From contig NC_067294.1 in assembly GCF_020740795.1 (NCBI RefSeq), forward strand, positions 5,642,001 through 5,706,000: a stretch of DNA of 64,000 bases, given 5' to 3'. Below are positions 44,863 through 57,464 of this stretch, one piece after another. The notes beneath the pieces were generated by a model. The model did not search any database and was not told the DNA's origin. It saw only the letters and a list, made by a program, of their open reading frames with translations. Numbering within the stretch: position 1 is the stretch's first letter; each line of letters opens with the position of its first letter. The stretch comes from Apus apus. Its lineage: Eukaryota > Chordata > Aves > Apodiformes > Apodidae. The translations under genes and the position numbers were made by a program.

Positions 44863-46899
44863 AAGGGAACATTTAAGAGGGTTTCTTAATTTAAAATCCC
44901 TTTTATCAATATTTCTCAAGAAATCTTTTCCACAGAGCATTTTCAGCCCTCCCTGGTGCAAACTGAGAGCCTAGAAGAAGTGAGACCTGAGCTCCCTAAG
45001 AGCAGTGGGGTCCCCTGTGTGATGGAGTGACAGGTAACCCTCCCCATCTCACCTGCAGGGACAGGGATGAGTATCTCTGAAAGGCAAAACAAAGCGCACA
45101 AGGGGAAGAGTAAGGGGAAAAGGCTTCCTCTGTGCTGGAACAAAGTTGAGGGGGAAATTAGTTCAGGAATCCCGAACTTGGGGATGCTCCAGCACAGAGC
45201 TGAATTTGATGGCTCAGCCACGCTGCAATCCAGGGCTGAGTTCCTGTCACCTCCCCTCACCCAGCACAAGCAGCTTTTTGACCTGCTCCCAGGACAGACC
45301 CCAAGGAGAAGTCCCCATGATGCCCACAGCGCTCTGGGGAGGTGCTCATAAGGCAGGAGGATGGTTAGTGGCAATCGGGGCTTGCTGACCTGCCCCCAGG
45401 CACTGTCTCTTACCGAGCGGCTCTGCTGCCTCTTGGCCCTGGAGTGGCCTCCTGGTCTGCTTGATGTTAAGGAGGAAATGGTTTTTAAATGACGTGTGCT
45501 TGTCAGATGTTTTTATTATTCTCTTGCTTTGGCTCAGCAAAAGTCTGATCTACGAGCAAATCCTTCCAGGTCTTTGGCTTATTCAGCAGGTTACCTCTCT
45601 CCCCTCCAGAACACCCCTCTGTGACTCCCTCTCTCTTCTGCATTTGCCAGAGGGCATGAGAACACTTATGGGGAGAGCTGGGGGTGGGGAGGATGAAAGG
45701 ACCGAAGTGAAATTCAGGCTGTAAATGAATGTGACCTCACTGCACCCAACCTCAGAGAGCACCAACCTGCAGGAGAGAGGAGGAGGATGGACAAAGTAAT
45801 CTTGCTGCCCCCCCAGGGCACTGCCAGAACACTTTGCTTTGTTTCCCCACTTCGCCTTTACAGAGGTGTGTGATTCATCCATTATTCAATGTTCAAAGTT
45901 GTAAGGACAAGTGAGATCCTCTCCTTTCACCCCTCCCTGCCTGCATGCACAAGTCAGGCTGTATTTATGCCCCCCTGTCCCCTCAAATACCTGCCTGCCA
46001 GCAGCTAAGGTCTTCCCAAGCTCCTGCTCAGCCCCATGGCTGTCCTTGTTAGCCCTGTGGAAGGCTTCCTCTGCCCACACAGACAGATCTCTCGGTCCAC
46101 CAGTGATCCCTGCAGAATCACTGATGGGACAAACCCCTGCTCTGCCCGAGCCGGGGAGCAGGAGGCGAGTTCAGGCTGGTGCTGGGCTCAGTGCTGGGCT
46201 CAGCACGGGTGCTGCTCCAGCAAGCAGTGAGAGCCCTGCAGCCTCTGCCAGCTGCCTCTGGCCGCCTCCCCTGTGTTCATAGCTGGTTTTAATAAAGCTG
46301 CTGGTTTTGCAGAAAAGCATTTCTCTTGGAGATGCTTCCCAAGCAGAGGGGGAGGGTGGCAACGTCTTACGGAATGGTGACCTCTCCCTTGTTTGTCTGC
46401 TCTGGCCAAGGCGAGATGCACACTCAGAGACACCGAGTTCTGCCTGTCCTGCAGGATGCACGCAGAGCCTGCCTAGCAGAAGGACAAACCTTTCCCAGTC
46501 ACAGGGACATGTGTACTTGCACACGTGGGTGCACACAGGCATTTCACAAGGGAATCAAATGCATCCAGCTCACTGCCAGCCTTGAAAGCACTTGTTGTTT
46601 CCCTCCTCAGTGTCAGCTTTTGTTCTCAGCAAGAGAAACAAGATGCACCCTATGAGTGCCAGACAAGGAGGAGCTGAGATGAGTGCAGCCCCGGCCAGTG
46701 ATCCAAAAGCAGGCACTCAGGCATTATCCCACCACGGAGCCAAACACAGGCACCCACACGATGCTCAGCTGCCTTCGATTGTCTCCTCCCACTGCCATGG
46801 CTTATAGCAGGGTGCCAGAGACCCCTCAGACTCCTACCTCCTTCTCATGGGCCAGGACCTGAGCATTTTCAAGCCATGGGACACATCCTGGCACATGCC

Positions 46900-47800
46900 T
46901 GGAGGCCAGGAAGGTCCTGCCGCAACGCCACATCCCGCACCCTTCACTCAGCCCTGCAGCTCCCCACCTCCCACCTTACAGCCGCCGAGGTGAAGTCCCA
47001 GCTCCGCATCCCCGCGTTACACCTCTCACCCTCCTCTCCTCCCTGCCAGCACGGGTACAGACCTACAGACCTTCCCTCTATCCCTCTCCAGCACCGTGAT
47101 GCGAGGGCAAGCGGTCCCTGGCGCTGCAGGACAGGGAGCTTTTCTCCGGAGCTGCGCTGTTTATTATTCTAAAAGAGGAATTTGGCTGGGAGAGCAGACG
47201 GGAGGTCAGCTGGCTCGCAGGCTGGGCCGGGCGATGCAGCCCCGCGCCCACACTCAGCCCCACATGCCGGGGGGGTGGCTGCGCTTTCCCGGGGGGGTGG
47301 CTGCGCTTTCCCGGGGGCTCGGGTCCTTGGGGACACGGCGGGGCTGACACGGCGGGGCTGACACGGCGGGGCTGACACGGCGGGGCTGACACGGCGGGGC
47401 TGACACGGCGGGCAGGACGGTCCCCGCCAGCTCGCACGTCGCGTCTCTGCTCGCCCCCGCGCGGGGAGCCGGGCGCTGCGGGAGCGGGGACGTCTGGGAG
47501 GGTTTTGAGTCCAAAGGAGACACGGATCCAGGCGACTGTCCTTGCCCAGTGACACAGCCACATTGTCTGTCCTTATCTCCCCGCCGTACCCGCACCATCC
47601 CGCCGGCGCGCTGCACGCCTGGCCGCAGGAATGCTGCCCGTGCCTGCCCCTCCTCCGGGGGCCGGAGCGGCTGCCGCGTTTGCCGGCGAGGAGAGGCAGA
47701 GCCGGGCCAGCTCCGGGGCTGCCAGGCATCCCAGCACACTGCTGGAAGGAGATGTCCCACGGCTGGCTGGGGCCGGGCCCCCCTGAAAGCCTTTTTGCCT
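46900..47800. promoter_or_regulatory. CpG-island-like segment
   Basis: GC- and CpG-dense by eye, including the minisatellite and GC boxes (GGGCGG-like, CCGCCC-like). It may be a CpG island with promoter activity for an alternative PDGFRB start, or it may owe its CpGs to the tandem repeat. No splice donor is clear enough to name an exon. Confidence 0.4.
47267..47412. repeat. GC-rich tandem repeats: 22-bp and 14-bp units
   Basis: A 22-bp unit (CGGGGGGGTGGCTGCGCTTT plus CC) is present about twice from 47267 to 47315. Then a 14-bp unit GACACGGCGGGGCT is repeated five times exactly at 47332-47401, with a partial sixth copy to 47412. Each 14-bp unit carries two CpGs, and the surrounding 46.9-47.8 kb is the most CpG-rich part of the window. 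Confidence 0.92.
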
Positions 47801-48800
47801 ATCTCTGGCCTCGCGCTTCAGCAAGGTGTTGCAGAGGGCAATGAGATAAATGGGGGGCTCCCCGACACCCCTGAGCAGCAGCAGTGCTGAGCAGAGGATA
47901 CCTGCTCAGGGTCTGACAGCCCATGGAGCCAAGCAGACAGGACACAGAGAGGGACAGACAGGGAGGTCAAACAGCAGGGCCAAGGCCACACAGCAGAACC
48001 ACAGCTGCACCAGGACCGGGATTCAAGTCTCATGATTCCCCATCTCATGACTTTGTAGCTTCTCCAGAGCAGCCCGCTCCCATTCTTCCTGCATCCCAAA
48101 CCTGATGACAGCTGAGCTTTCTTCTCCACCTCCTCTCCCACTCCCCCACTCGCTGCTGTGAGCAGTGGCTGGGGACTGATGCCTCTGCGGGTGATGACCT
48201 TGGACAGGAATTCCTGCAGCAGGGGCAGGGCTACCCCCAGAGTTTTGGGTACCAGGAAGAGCTGCATCCAGTCTCTTCTGGGGATGGTCCCATGTTCATT
48301 CAGGGAGGACTATTCCTTCAGCCATCTCTGTCACTCCTCCCCACCTCACTGTGCCTTGCTAAGACACTCAAACATCCCCAGGCCTCATTGATTTATTACT
48401 ATTTCCCCCTTCAGACTTATCTCTTACTTAAGGATGCTAGTAAGATAAAGTTGCCTTTGCTAATGCCCAAAATATTTTGCGTAGGTTCAGTCTTGACTAT
48501 TTGTGGGTAACAAGGCAAGAATTTCTTTTGACTTTACTCAGTGTGACCTGCCACACCTCTGAGCCCCTTTCCCTTGTGCTCACACCCAGCACACATATGG
48601 GGCAGTGCTCATGGCAGAGCATTTCTGTGCGTGGCAGCCACTGCTGGCACCAGCATCCATGGCACTGCCCATCCCCAAACATGGATCATATGGGACAGGG
48701 CCATTTCTAGCCCTGCAACTGCATTAAACAATGGAAGAGCTACACAGATGGGTATCCATACCAAGGAATCCTCCTGATCCACTGGCCTCCTCCTGAGCAC

Positions 48801-48966
48801 ACATAGACCATAAAATAATTTTGGTTGGAAAAGACCTTTAAGATCATCCAGTCCAACTGTTAACCCATTACTGCCCAGCCCACCATTAAACCAGGTCCCT
48901 CAGCACCACATCAACACATCTTTTAAACACATACAGGGATGTTTCCCGACTCTCCTCCACAACCAC
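48801..48966 (-). mobile_element. CR1-type LINE, 3' end fragment
   Basis: Contains TTGGTTGGAAAAGACCTTTA, AGATCATCCAGTCCAACTGT, TAACCCATTACTGCCCAG and CAGCACCACATCAACACATC, all typical of the reverse complement of avian CR1 3' regions. Both ends are truncated or diverged. Confidence 0.88.
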
Positions 48967-51900
48967 TAATGCCCTGCAGAGAACCAGCATGGGAGCACCA
49001 CAAGCACCCCTACAACCGTGGGAACTGGAAACCAGCCTGCAAAGCTGGTGCACGGGGAAGCAAAATCAGGGTGCACAGCCCCCTCTCAGCAAATCCCATT
49101 TGGATATTGAGGGGCAACTCCTGCATCCATTGCCCCACCTCGCTTTTTTGCCCCAGCCCTGCTCCCCTTACCCAAACCCCCATGCTGCAGTGATGCTGGG
49201 CAGAGGTGCCAGCTGCCATCCCAGCCTGCCAGGGCATCTCAGCTGGCACCAGCATTCCCATGGCAAAGGAAGGCATGGAGAAGGGAAGCCAGGCCTCTCA
49301 CACAGCCACCAGTCCTTTCTCTTCCTCCAGCTTTCTATTTCTAGCCCCTTGTCTTGCTGGGGCTGAGCTTCCAGGCACTCCTACAATGCTCGCCAGCCCC
49401 ATGGTCCTGCCAAGCAGGCCAGGGACATCTGGTGCAAATTAACGGCAAGTAAAATACACTTTATTTCTTCTTTGTCTAAGCGCATCTGAGTCATTAAGTG
49501 AGATCATGGGTGCCCGTATGCAATGAAAAAAGCCCCGTATAGATCTCATGATCAATGCTGCACACAGCCAGGGAGCAAGGGCTTCTCCTGGCTGGGGAGG
49601 CAGGGCACAGCCCCCTGCTTTTGAATGCAAAACGCTCCCTGAGCAAAGGCTGGTGATCCCTGAAACCCAAGCCTTGCTTGTCCGGCAGTGAAACTCCTTG
49701 GCTTGGCCTGTTTTCCTCTGCCACCCTCCCCCCAGCCTCCTCAACTGCTTCTTTCCCACCCTTTAATCTAAATAAAACTGAGTGGGTTGTTGAGTTGTGT
49801 TTTTTTTGGTGTTTTTTTTTTCCTCTTCTTTTCTCTTGGCTGGAACCATCCGGAATTGCAACATCTCTCCTCTGGGGTCCCTTGGCTCCCATGACACTGC
49901 GTTTACTCACAGGCCAGATTATCATCACAGAGCCCTTTTTCTTTTTTCCCAGCACATGGCTAGAATTAGGCAGGGCACACACATGGGGAGCCTGTCATCC
50001 CCGGGCCCATAAACAGCTGCTGATAAAACACAGAGGTAGGAAATCTGAAACCAGGCTGAGGGGCAGAGGGGCTGGGGAGTCTTTGGGGTCCCACAGGCCA
50101 TCCCTGCCCAAGGGAGGAACATCAGCAGGCAAAACTCTCCTTGCCTGGCCACCTGCCAGCACCAAGGGGTTCCTGAGGCCGTACCCAGACACTGTTGAGA
50201 CAGAGTTTCCAAGAGCCCTGGGTGCCTGAGTTTGGGGGTTTCTTTGAGTCGTGCAGAGCTGAGGTTTTGCCAGCACTCACAGGCAGCATCGCTAACATGT
50301 GAACCCTCTGAGTGGTTTCACCAGGGCAACTTGGTCTGAGACAATGTGACTAAAGCCACAGCCCTGGTGTGGACCAAATGCTCTACATGGTCAAAGCAGG
50401 GGCAGATGCCACCTCTGTGGCAGTAGCAGCTCAGAGTTACCATGCCCACAGGTGGAGATGGCTTTCCTGCCTGCCTCTGCTGCAGAAAACAAGGCTGGCC
50501 CAACCAGAACCCCTGCCCAGGGCCCCAGACCCTGGTTCTCAGCTTTGATGGCACCTGGAGGAGGCAGTTGTGCAGCCATGAGGGCACAGGTCCTGCAGCA
50601 AATGGCAGGACACAAGCTGGCACAGCCAGCCTCCTCCAGGCCAGTCTGCCACTGGCTATCACAGGCTCTGACAGCATCTGTCAGAAAGCTGAAAACTCAG
50701 ACTGTGACCCCAAAACAGGGGGGAGGCTGCTGGGGAGGATGACGAGTCCACACTGAGCCCCGGCAGCATGATTCAGCAGCCCTGGGGTCAGCCATGTGAG
50801 GAATGGGGTGGGATGACAAGCCCCACGTAGTCCCATTTCAGCTGCAGCCATCCTCCCTCTCCCAGCACAGGGGGGACAACAGTGATGACCATGCACACAA
50901 ACCAAATAAAAAACCCCACCACAGGCTGCCCACCCTGCGAGGAGCTGGCACAGAGGGACATGGGACCACGGCGAGCCCTACTCTCTCACCCCTAATCCCC
51001 CCCGCTTTCCCCCTCCATTTTAAGCCCATGGGAGACAGAGGAAACGAGTGACCTATTTAGTGCAAGTTCAAAATAAAATGAAACATCTGTTTGGAGAGGT
51101 GCCAGAGTTATAAATAATCCCCCAGCCTCGAGTGTTGGTATTCGTGGCCCTCTCGGCTGCGCATGCTCCCCCGCTTCCGCTTTTGGAGGAAAGGCCAAGC
51201 CCCAAGGCTGGTGGGGCTCATCCCCAGAGCCTGGGATCTTGGCCCAGGCTGTGGGAAAACCCTAGGTGAGGACCTGGGGCTGAGGAAGGAGGGATGGGGG
51301 TGTTGGGAGGAGCAGCTGCCACGTGCCAAGCGAGGGCGATGGGGTGCCTGGCTGTGCCTTGCTGTACAACCTACTCCTCACCCGAATCTTGCTCCTCTTT
51401 GTCTCCCAAGGGCCATGGTGGGTGCCAGGGCCATGGCAGGTCTGGAGCCTCACCAGCATTTTGGAGCACAGCCCTGGAGTTTTGCACAACTAAGGATGCT
51501 CATGGCAGGAGTGGAAGTAGGGCTCTCTTAAGCCTTAGGACTCATTCCTCACAGGGTGATGACTGACACTCTGCCCAGGGGAGGCACAGATGTGCCCCTT
51601 GGGAGGGTTTCAGCCTTTTCCAGTACCCTTCTCCAGTCGGAAGCTCTAAAGGATGCAACAGAGACCCTGGGGCTGCCCATGACCAACTTCTCCATCTCTC
51701 CTGACAGCAAAGACATTTTCAGGAGAACACACCATGCTGCTTCAAAAGCACATGAGCAACATGAATTATGGATGTGGCTATGGGACACCCAAACCACAGG
51801 CCAGAACCCACATGGCTCCCTGCATCACTCACTGCTGACCCCTCCAACCAGGAAGCAAAACCTCTGGCCCCTCCACTCCAAAAACTGGCATACTCAGGGG

Positions 51901-53639
51901 TCCCATCTCCCAAGCATGCAGGGCTGGCCTCTCTGAACAAACCCATCTGCTTTTCCTTACCTCCTGCAGAGTGGAGAATAAAGCAGCTGATGTGGGACCA
52001 AGGGTTAGGCACCATCCTGGCTGTTCATCCCATGTCCTGGCATCCCCAGGACTTTCCATAGCTGGCAGCAAGCTGTGTCTGCCTTCTCACAGCCACTCAA
52101 GGGAAGCACTCTGCTAAGATATATACCATGAGGAAAACAGCCCCAGCGTGTCAGCATCTTCATCACCTGCTCACAATCACTGTTTGAGGGTGGCTGCTAT
52201 GGTGGGGCCAGGACTGAAGCCAAAGGTCCCAACTGGCTCTAATTAACCACTAATCATCAGCTGCAAAGGAAGATCAATGGAGGCAGGAGGAGAAAAATAG
52301 CCATCCTGAGTCCTAGTATGATGTAGGAGCTTTCAAAGCCCCCAGAACAGTCAGAGTGTTGTGGTCTCGTCAGCCTAAATACCCCAGTGAATGATGAGCA
52401 ACCTGATCCTCCTCTGAAAATTCCCCTGAGACATGAATCTGCTGTCAAGGAGGAGAGAATCTGCACGGATGCATCAGCTCTTCTCTTCTTGGCTGGCTGT
52501 GAGGGACCCGAGCTTAATCACTTTGTTCTGGAGTTTTAGGCTCTCGTGACTGGGATTAGGTGCTCACCAGCTCTGTGGTCAGGGCACATTTCCCCATCTG
52601 TGGGACCTAGAGAGGTGCCTGTCAGTGTGGCCAGGGTGGGAGAGGACAGGGTTGGGCAGTGCTGGGATGCAAAGGGCAGAAGCTGTTTTTAGAGGGGGTT
52701 TGTGTTTGATTTGGCCCTGCTACTTTTGGGTTCCTGAGAGGGAGAAAAGTGCAGCTGTTGGTGCAGCTCTTACTGCTGGGGGCTGATCCTGCCCCCTCCT
52801 TTGTAAGGTCACCTGTGGGGTAGGAAGACCAGGGTGGTGGCACCCAGCACCAGAACTGCAGAGATGGCCCAACTGCAACACTGGGAACAGCCACCCTGTG
52901 CCACCCCTCCTGCCTGCTGGCAAGTTGGGGTATCACACACCGTGAGGGTCTAGCCCCCACCTCCTTGTAACAGTAGGACCTGGGGGCAGTGACAGAGATT
53001 TGGGGGGGTGCAGAAAGCAAACATATTCCCTGTGCATCCACGTGCAGGTTGCACAAGCAGGATTGCTTCTCTCTTGGATAACCTCTTCCTGTGTGCTCTG
53101 GCCAGCCATGCTTGCCATCCTGCACACAGTGTCCTTTATAACCTCCATCAGTTCCTCTCCCATCAGTCATGGAGCAAAAATCAACTCCCTTTTGCACCCA
53201 TGCTCAGCAAAAAAGCCTCTGCCCCCAAATCCCCATGGATCCTCCAGAGGAGAAGCTGAGGCAGAACTCAGCACTGGGGCTGGCAGCTGCCAGCACCCCC
53301 TGAGCCCAGCTTTAAAATGGGCACTGAGCCCTGCTCCTCACACCAGGAGCTCCTGAATGAGACCATATTCTCCCAAACAGGTCCCAGGCTGCAGAGGGAA
53401 ACTTGGCAGATGCTTGTGAGGAGAGAGGAAGGGACCCCTCTTGTGATGCCAGCAGCGCTCGGCCCCGAGCAAAGTGGGATTTCTGTTCTGCAGCCATTCC
53501 CTCAGCAAAGGCTGAAACCGAGGTGACTTCTAGTTTGAGAGAGGAGAATGTGCTTTCAGAGAGCAGAGCTCAAAATGGTGTATTTTCTGCTGGCCCCGGT
53601 TCAGACAAACCCACAAGCAAACATATTTTTTTTGTATAA

Positions 53640-53750
53640 ATAAGACAGTGTGTCTCGCCAGTTAAAGCAATTCAAACATGAATGTAGCAATTTAATTGGT
53701 GCCAATTACTGCGTCTCGGTAGCATTAAGATTTCAGTCACAGACTCTTTT
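53640..53750. promoter_or_regulatory. Candidate conserved regulatory element
   Basis: An AT-rich island in GC-rich DNA, with TATAAATAAG, TTTAATT, an inverted repeat AATTGG-TG-CCAATT at 53694-53707, and AGCATTAAG. Density of homeodomain-like and CCAAT motifs suggests a regulatory element; there is no alignment to prove conservation. Confidence 0.3.
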
Positions 53751-56700
53751 GCGTGGTAGATGGGCCAGGAGGGGGAAGGCAGAGGGACAAGCAGGATGGG
53801 GCCTCACACCATGGGCAGGGTCCCTGCTTTGGGAGCCTCGTCCCCCCAAGCAGCCCTGGTGCTGCCTTTGGGGACGTGCTGAGAAGTTCCCTTCTTTAGC
53901 AGGGAGAAGGTACCTCCTACTCCATCTGTCTCCTGGTTTGCAGCCCAAGGTTTGACAGCCTGGCAGTGCCCTGGTTATATCCCTAAACTTTCCCACCCTT
54001 CCCAGGTCCTGCACCTCACGGCCTCTGGCAAGCCCCATCACACACCAGCTCTTGCTGAGCCTGGGAAAGAGCCTGGAATGGGTGTCAGCAGAGACAGATG
54101 AGCAGATGGTTCTGCAGCCATGCCCTGGAGAGGACAAGTCCATCCATGGGTGCAGAATGTACACCCCTCACTGCACCAACCTGCCTTTCCTAGCAGCAGC
54201 CCTTCTGTGGGAGCTTTTGTGATCTCCCTGCTCCCAACACAGGGTCTCCACGCTGTGGTCCTCAGGCTCTGTGGGTTGGTGGTTGCAGGAGAAGGGTACA
54301 GCCACAGACCAAGGCATGGCACAGCCTGTGTCCCAGCTGTAAGCCCAGGACAAAGCAGGGCATGAGGGGCAGCGTGTCCCTGTATGTCTCCTGCTATCAG
54401 GGTGGGAGGCATTTGACCCATGGAACCCCCTCGCTCATAACATGACCCATCCCAACACCTTTCTGTGCATCCATGGCATGTGTCCCTGTCCCAGTTGGGT
54501 CTGCTCTGTGTCCCCTGTGCTGCTGGGAAAGTGCTGCACTTCCAGGAGCAGGCATCCCAGTGGGAATGGAGCAGGGCAGAGGTGTGCTTGGCTCAAGGAG
54601 CCTAATTAGGCAACAGGGGAAAGGAGGGGAAACAACCACCCCTAAAACAAGCCTTGTTATGCCCAATTTGCCTGGTGGAGCGGAAGGAGCCTCCTGGAGC
54701 CACTCCAGCCTCTCAGGAAACAATACCCGGTCTATACCCTCCCCTTGCGGCTCCTCTCCAGGGGATTTCTTTCCCTTGGTTAAAGTACAAACAAACAAAC
54801 TCCATGAAGTGTTGGGCCCGGATCCTCCCTCACAGTGACAGGACACATTGAGCCCCTGCAGTCCCCAGCTCCCTCCAGCTCTGGGTCAAGGGCAGCACCC
54901 CCTGCCAGCACCGGTGGCTGCGCTCCCAAGGGATTCGTTCACCACACAGCTCCTCTGCTCCGTGTCCTTTGCTGCTGCATCTTGGGAAGATGCTTCATGA
55001 GAGCCTGACCCTATGAACACCATTGCAGTCCCATCCTGCTTCAGGAGGGCGTCAGACACTGGGGTCAGACAGACCTGAAGGACCACAGAAGTCCCTGCCC
55101 AGACCCTCCAGCAGTGGCTGGTCACACTAGTTCATCATTTGGGCAATGCCATGGCCAGCTGACATGGTCACTTCTTGCATGACACTGTTCTTGCAGCTAG
55201 AGAGCACTTCTTAACCTCAGCTTTCCTCTGGTGCTAAGACAATTTCATCTTCCCTAGCCCTGGAGAAGGGCTTGGTGCTCTCCTCTACCCAACAGTAGTT
55301 CAGTCTTGGTCTGAACATGTTGGAAATCCTGTCACAGACCCATCAAAAATGAGGCTGAAAGAGCTCATGCTGCAGTGCTCACATCTCCCCAGCCAGAGGT
55401 TTGCCTGACATGTCCTTGGAAACCTGTGGAACTGAAGACACCCAGCCTCATGTCTTCAAACCTACAGACATTTCCCCTAAAAGATACCTTCCTTCTTTGC
55501 AGTGACCTTTCCCAGGCATGAAGAGTGTGTGCTACCTCCCCAGAGCACCGAGGGGCCAGCGAGCCGCACCACCCTCTCCCAGTTCTCTGCAGACTCTTCT
55601 GGGCTTCTGATCACCCTTCTGGCTCCCTCCAAAACTTTCCACTCCATGTGCATCCCTGCTGAAGCACTCAGGATCACTCGCTGGGGAAGACCCACTCCCT
55701 CCAGTCCTCCTGTTTGCTCTGCCTCCAGCCACGCGCCTTCTGGCACATCCCATGGGAAGAGCTGCGGCTTTCCCTGCATCACGCTGCGGTCTGGTTTGTC
55801 TCCACTATAGCCCCCACTTCCTTTCCCACTGTCCAAGCTGCCTGGGCTGTTAGCTCCCAAGATCACACTCAGCCATTTAATATTTCCTTCCCATTGGCAG
55901 CACACTGTCACAGCTCCCTGGTGCCTGGTTGATGCTGGACTCCTCTTGGAACCCTTGGGATCCAACTCCACCTGGATCTGCCTGTGCATCAGCTGCACAC
56001 CTGGCTAGGGGTCAGCCTGGAACTCAGTATGTGCCCTTGTCCATAAGTTGCAGAGGACCAAGCCCAGGCTCAGGACCTGTGGGACTCCAGTGGAAATGCC
56101 CAGAGGTTGGGACAACAAGCCCTGGCCAACCCCTCTCCCTGAGTGCAGCATTGCAGGTGGCCATGCTGGTGTTCAGACCATGCTCCCTGCTCAGACCACA
56201 GGCACCCTGAACTCCCAGCCCTGCATGGGGATGCAAGAGATGAGCCTAGGGCAGGTAGTCAGGTGGGCTCCTTCAGCAAGGACCCTTCACGCTGCTGAGC
56301 TGGAGGACACAGCAGATGGTTTTAGGGAGAGAGAAAAGCCCTTTGTGTGCTGCAGGTGTGACTTGATGCTTCTCCCAGACATCAGCCTCTTTGGATGCAC
56401 CAAGTTGAGGCCATTTCCTGGACCTGGGGACACTGCCCACAGATGCTGACTGCCACAGCACACCAGAGCCTGGTGACATCAAAGTCAAGGAGTGGTTTCA
56501 AGCCTTCTGTCAGGCTGTGCCCAGGGCTGGCTGCCAACTGGGTGGCTACTTGATGGCTCTTCCTCCGAGCCAGCCTGGCACATGCCCTCTGCCAGATAGA
56601 GCCACATCTTTGCCGCTGGCTCAGGCACCTTATCCTGCAGGGTGTTGGAGGAAAATGACCCTTCAGCCAACTTTCAACAGCTCCTAGGAAGCACCAGGGC

Positions 56701-57464
56701 TCCGTGTTGGTGGTTCTTGTCATCAGCGGAGATCCTCTGAAAAGATTTGGGACTGCCAAGCCCCTACAGGCAGAGTTTGCACACCAAACTGATGACCTTT
56801 AGCTATTTGCTCGCTGTTTTAGGAGAAATCCCAGGTGCTCTGGGGCAAAGAAGGAGCAGCACAACATCCCTTCCCACCCCAAATCTTGCTTTGAAAGTCT
56901 CCCTGTCAGCAAGTGAGTGCAGGAGCTGGATGCTCTGAGCCCACAGTGGTCCCAGGGTGAGCATCAAAGCCTCACAGGTCAAGTAACTCCCTGTCCCCAG
57001 AGCTGCCTGAGCCTACATAGCTTCACTCCAGACCTGGTGGACACCCTCAGCTCCTGGGCTCTTGGGACAGCAGAGTGGTTGCCCACATCCATGCCTAGAA
57101 GGGTTTGACCAGGCTGTCTCCCCTCCTGTGTCTGCAATAGAGTCCCCCCTCTTCCCCTATGACTGCAGTATCCCCTTGGCTCCCCACAGCAATCCCACCC
57201 CAGGACCTGCCGAGAGCTGATGGGACAGCTTTTCCCACGGGATGCCACAGAGCTTGGCTGCTCTCCAACAAGCAGCACCTCAGTGGAGTGTTTTGGGGTG
57301 CCAGCCCCTTGCAAGGGAGCAAAGCCCCTTCCAGAGCAGCTGGGCTGACTCAGAGAGAGAGTCCTCAGGGTCTGTGCAACCTCCAGCACGAGGTTTCCCA
57401 GCTGGAGAGCTGGAATAGAGCAGGAAGACAAGCTGGAACCCGGGTGGGCAACACAAGGGCTTAC

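Larger units (their letters stand above)
44328..57464 (-). other. PDGFRB: Probable PDGFRB first intron (13.1 kb)
   Basis: No coding exon of any gene is supported. It holds a TA repeat (44844-44862), a second possible 5'-exon donor (45413), a GC-rich minisatellite patch (47.27-47.41 kb), a CR1 fragment (48801-48966), and AT-rich islands with clustered homeodomain, AP-1 and CCAAT motifs near 49.4-49.6, 51.0-51.2, 52.24 and 53.6-53.75 kb. The intron call depends on the exon 1 assignment at 57.5 kb. Confidence 0.5.

Noticed and set aside
45346-45540. 64-codon minus-strand ORF
   Set aside because: No domain; better seen as sequence around a possible 5' UTR donor.
47078-47760. Overlapping minus-strand ORFs with 'VSPAVSAPPCQPRR'-like repeats
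   Set aside because: They are translations of the 14-bp GC-rich tandem repeat, which cycles through all frames.
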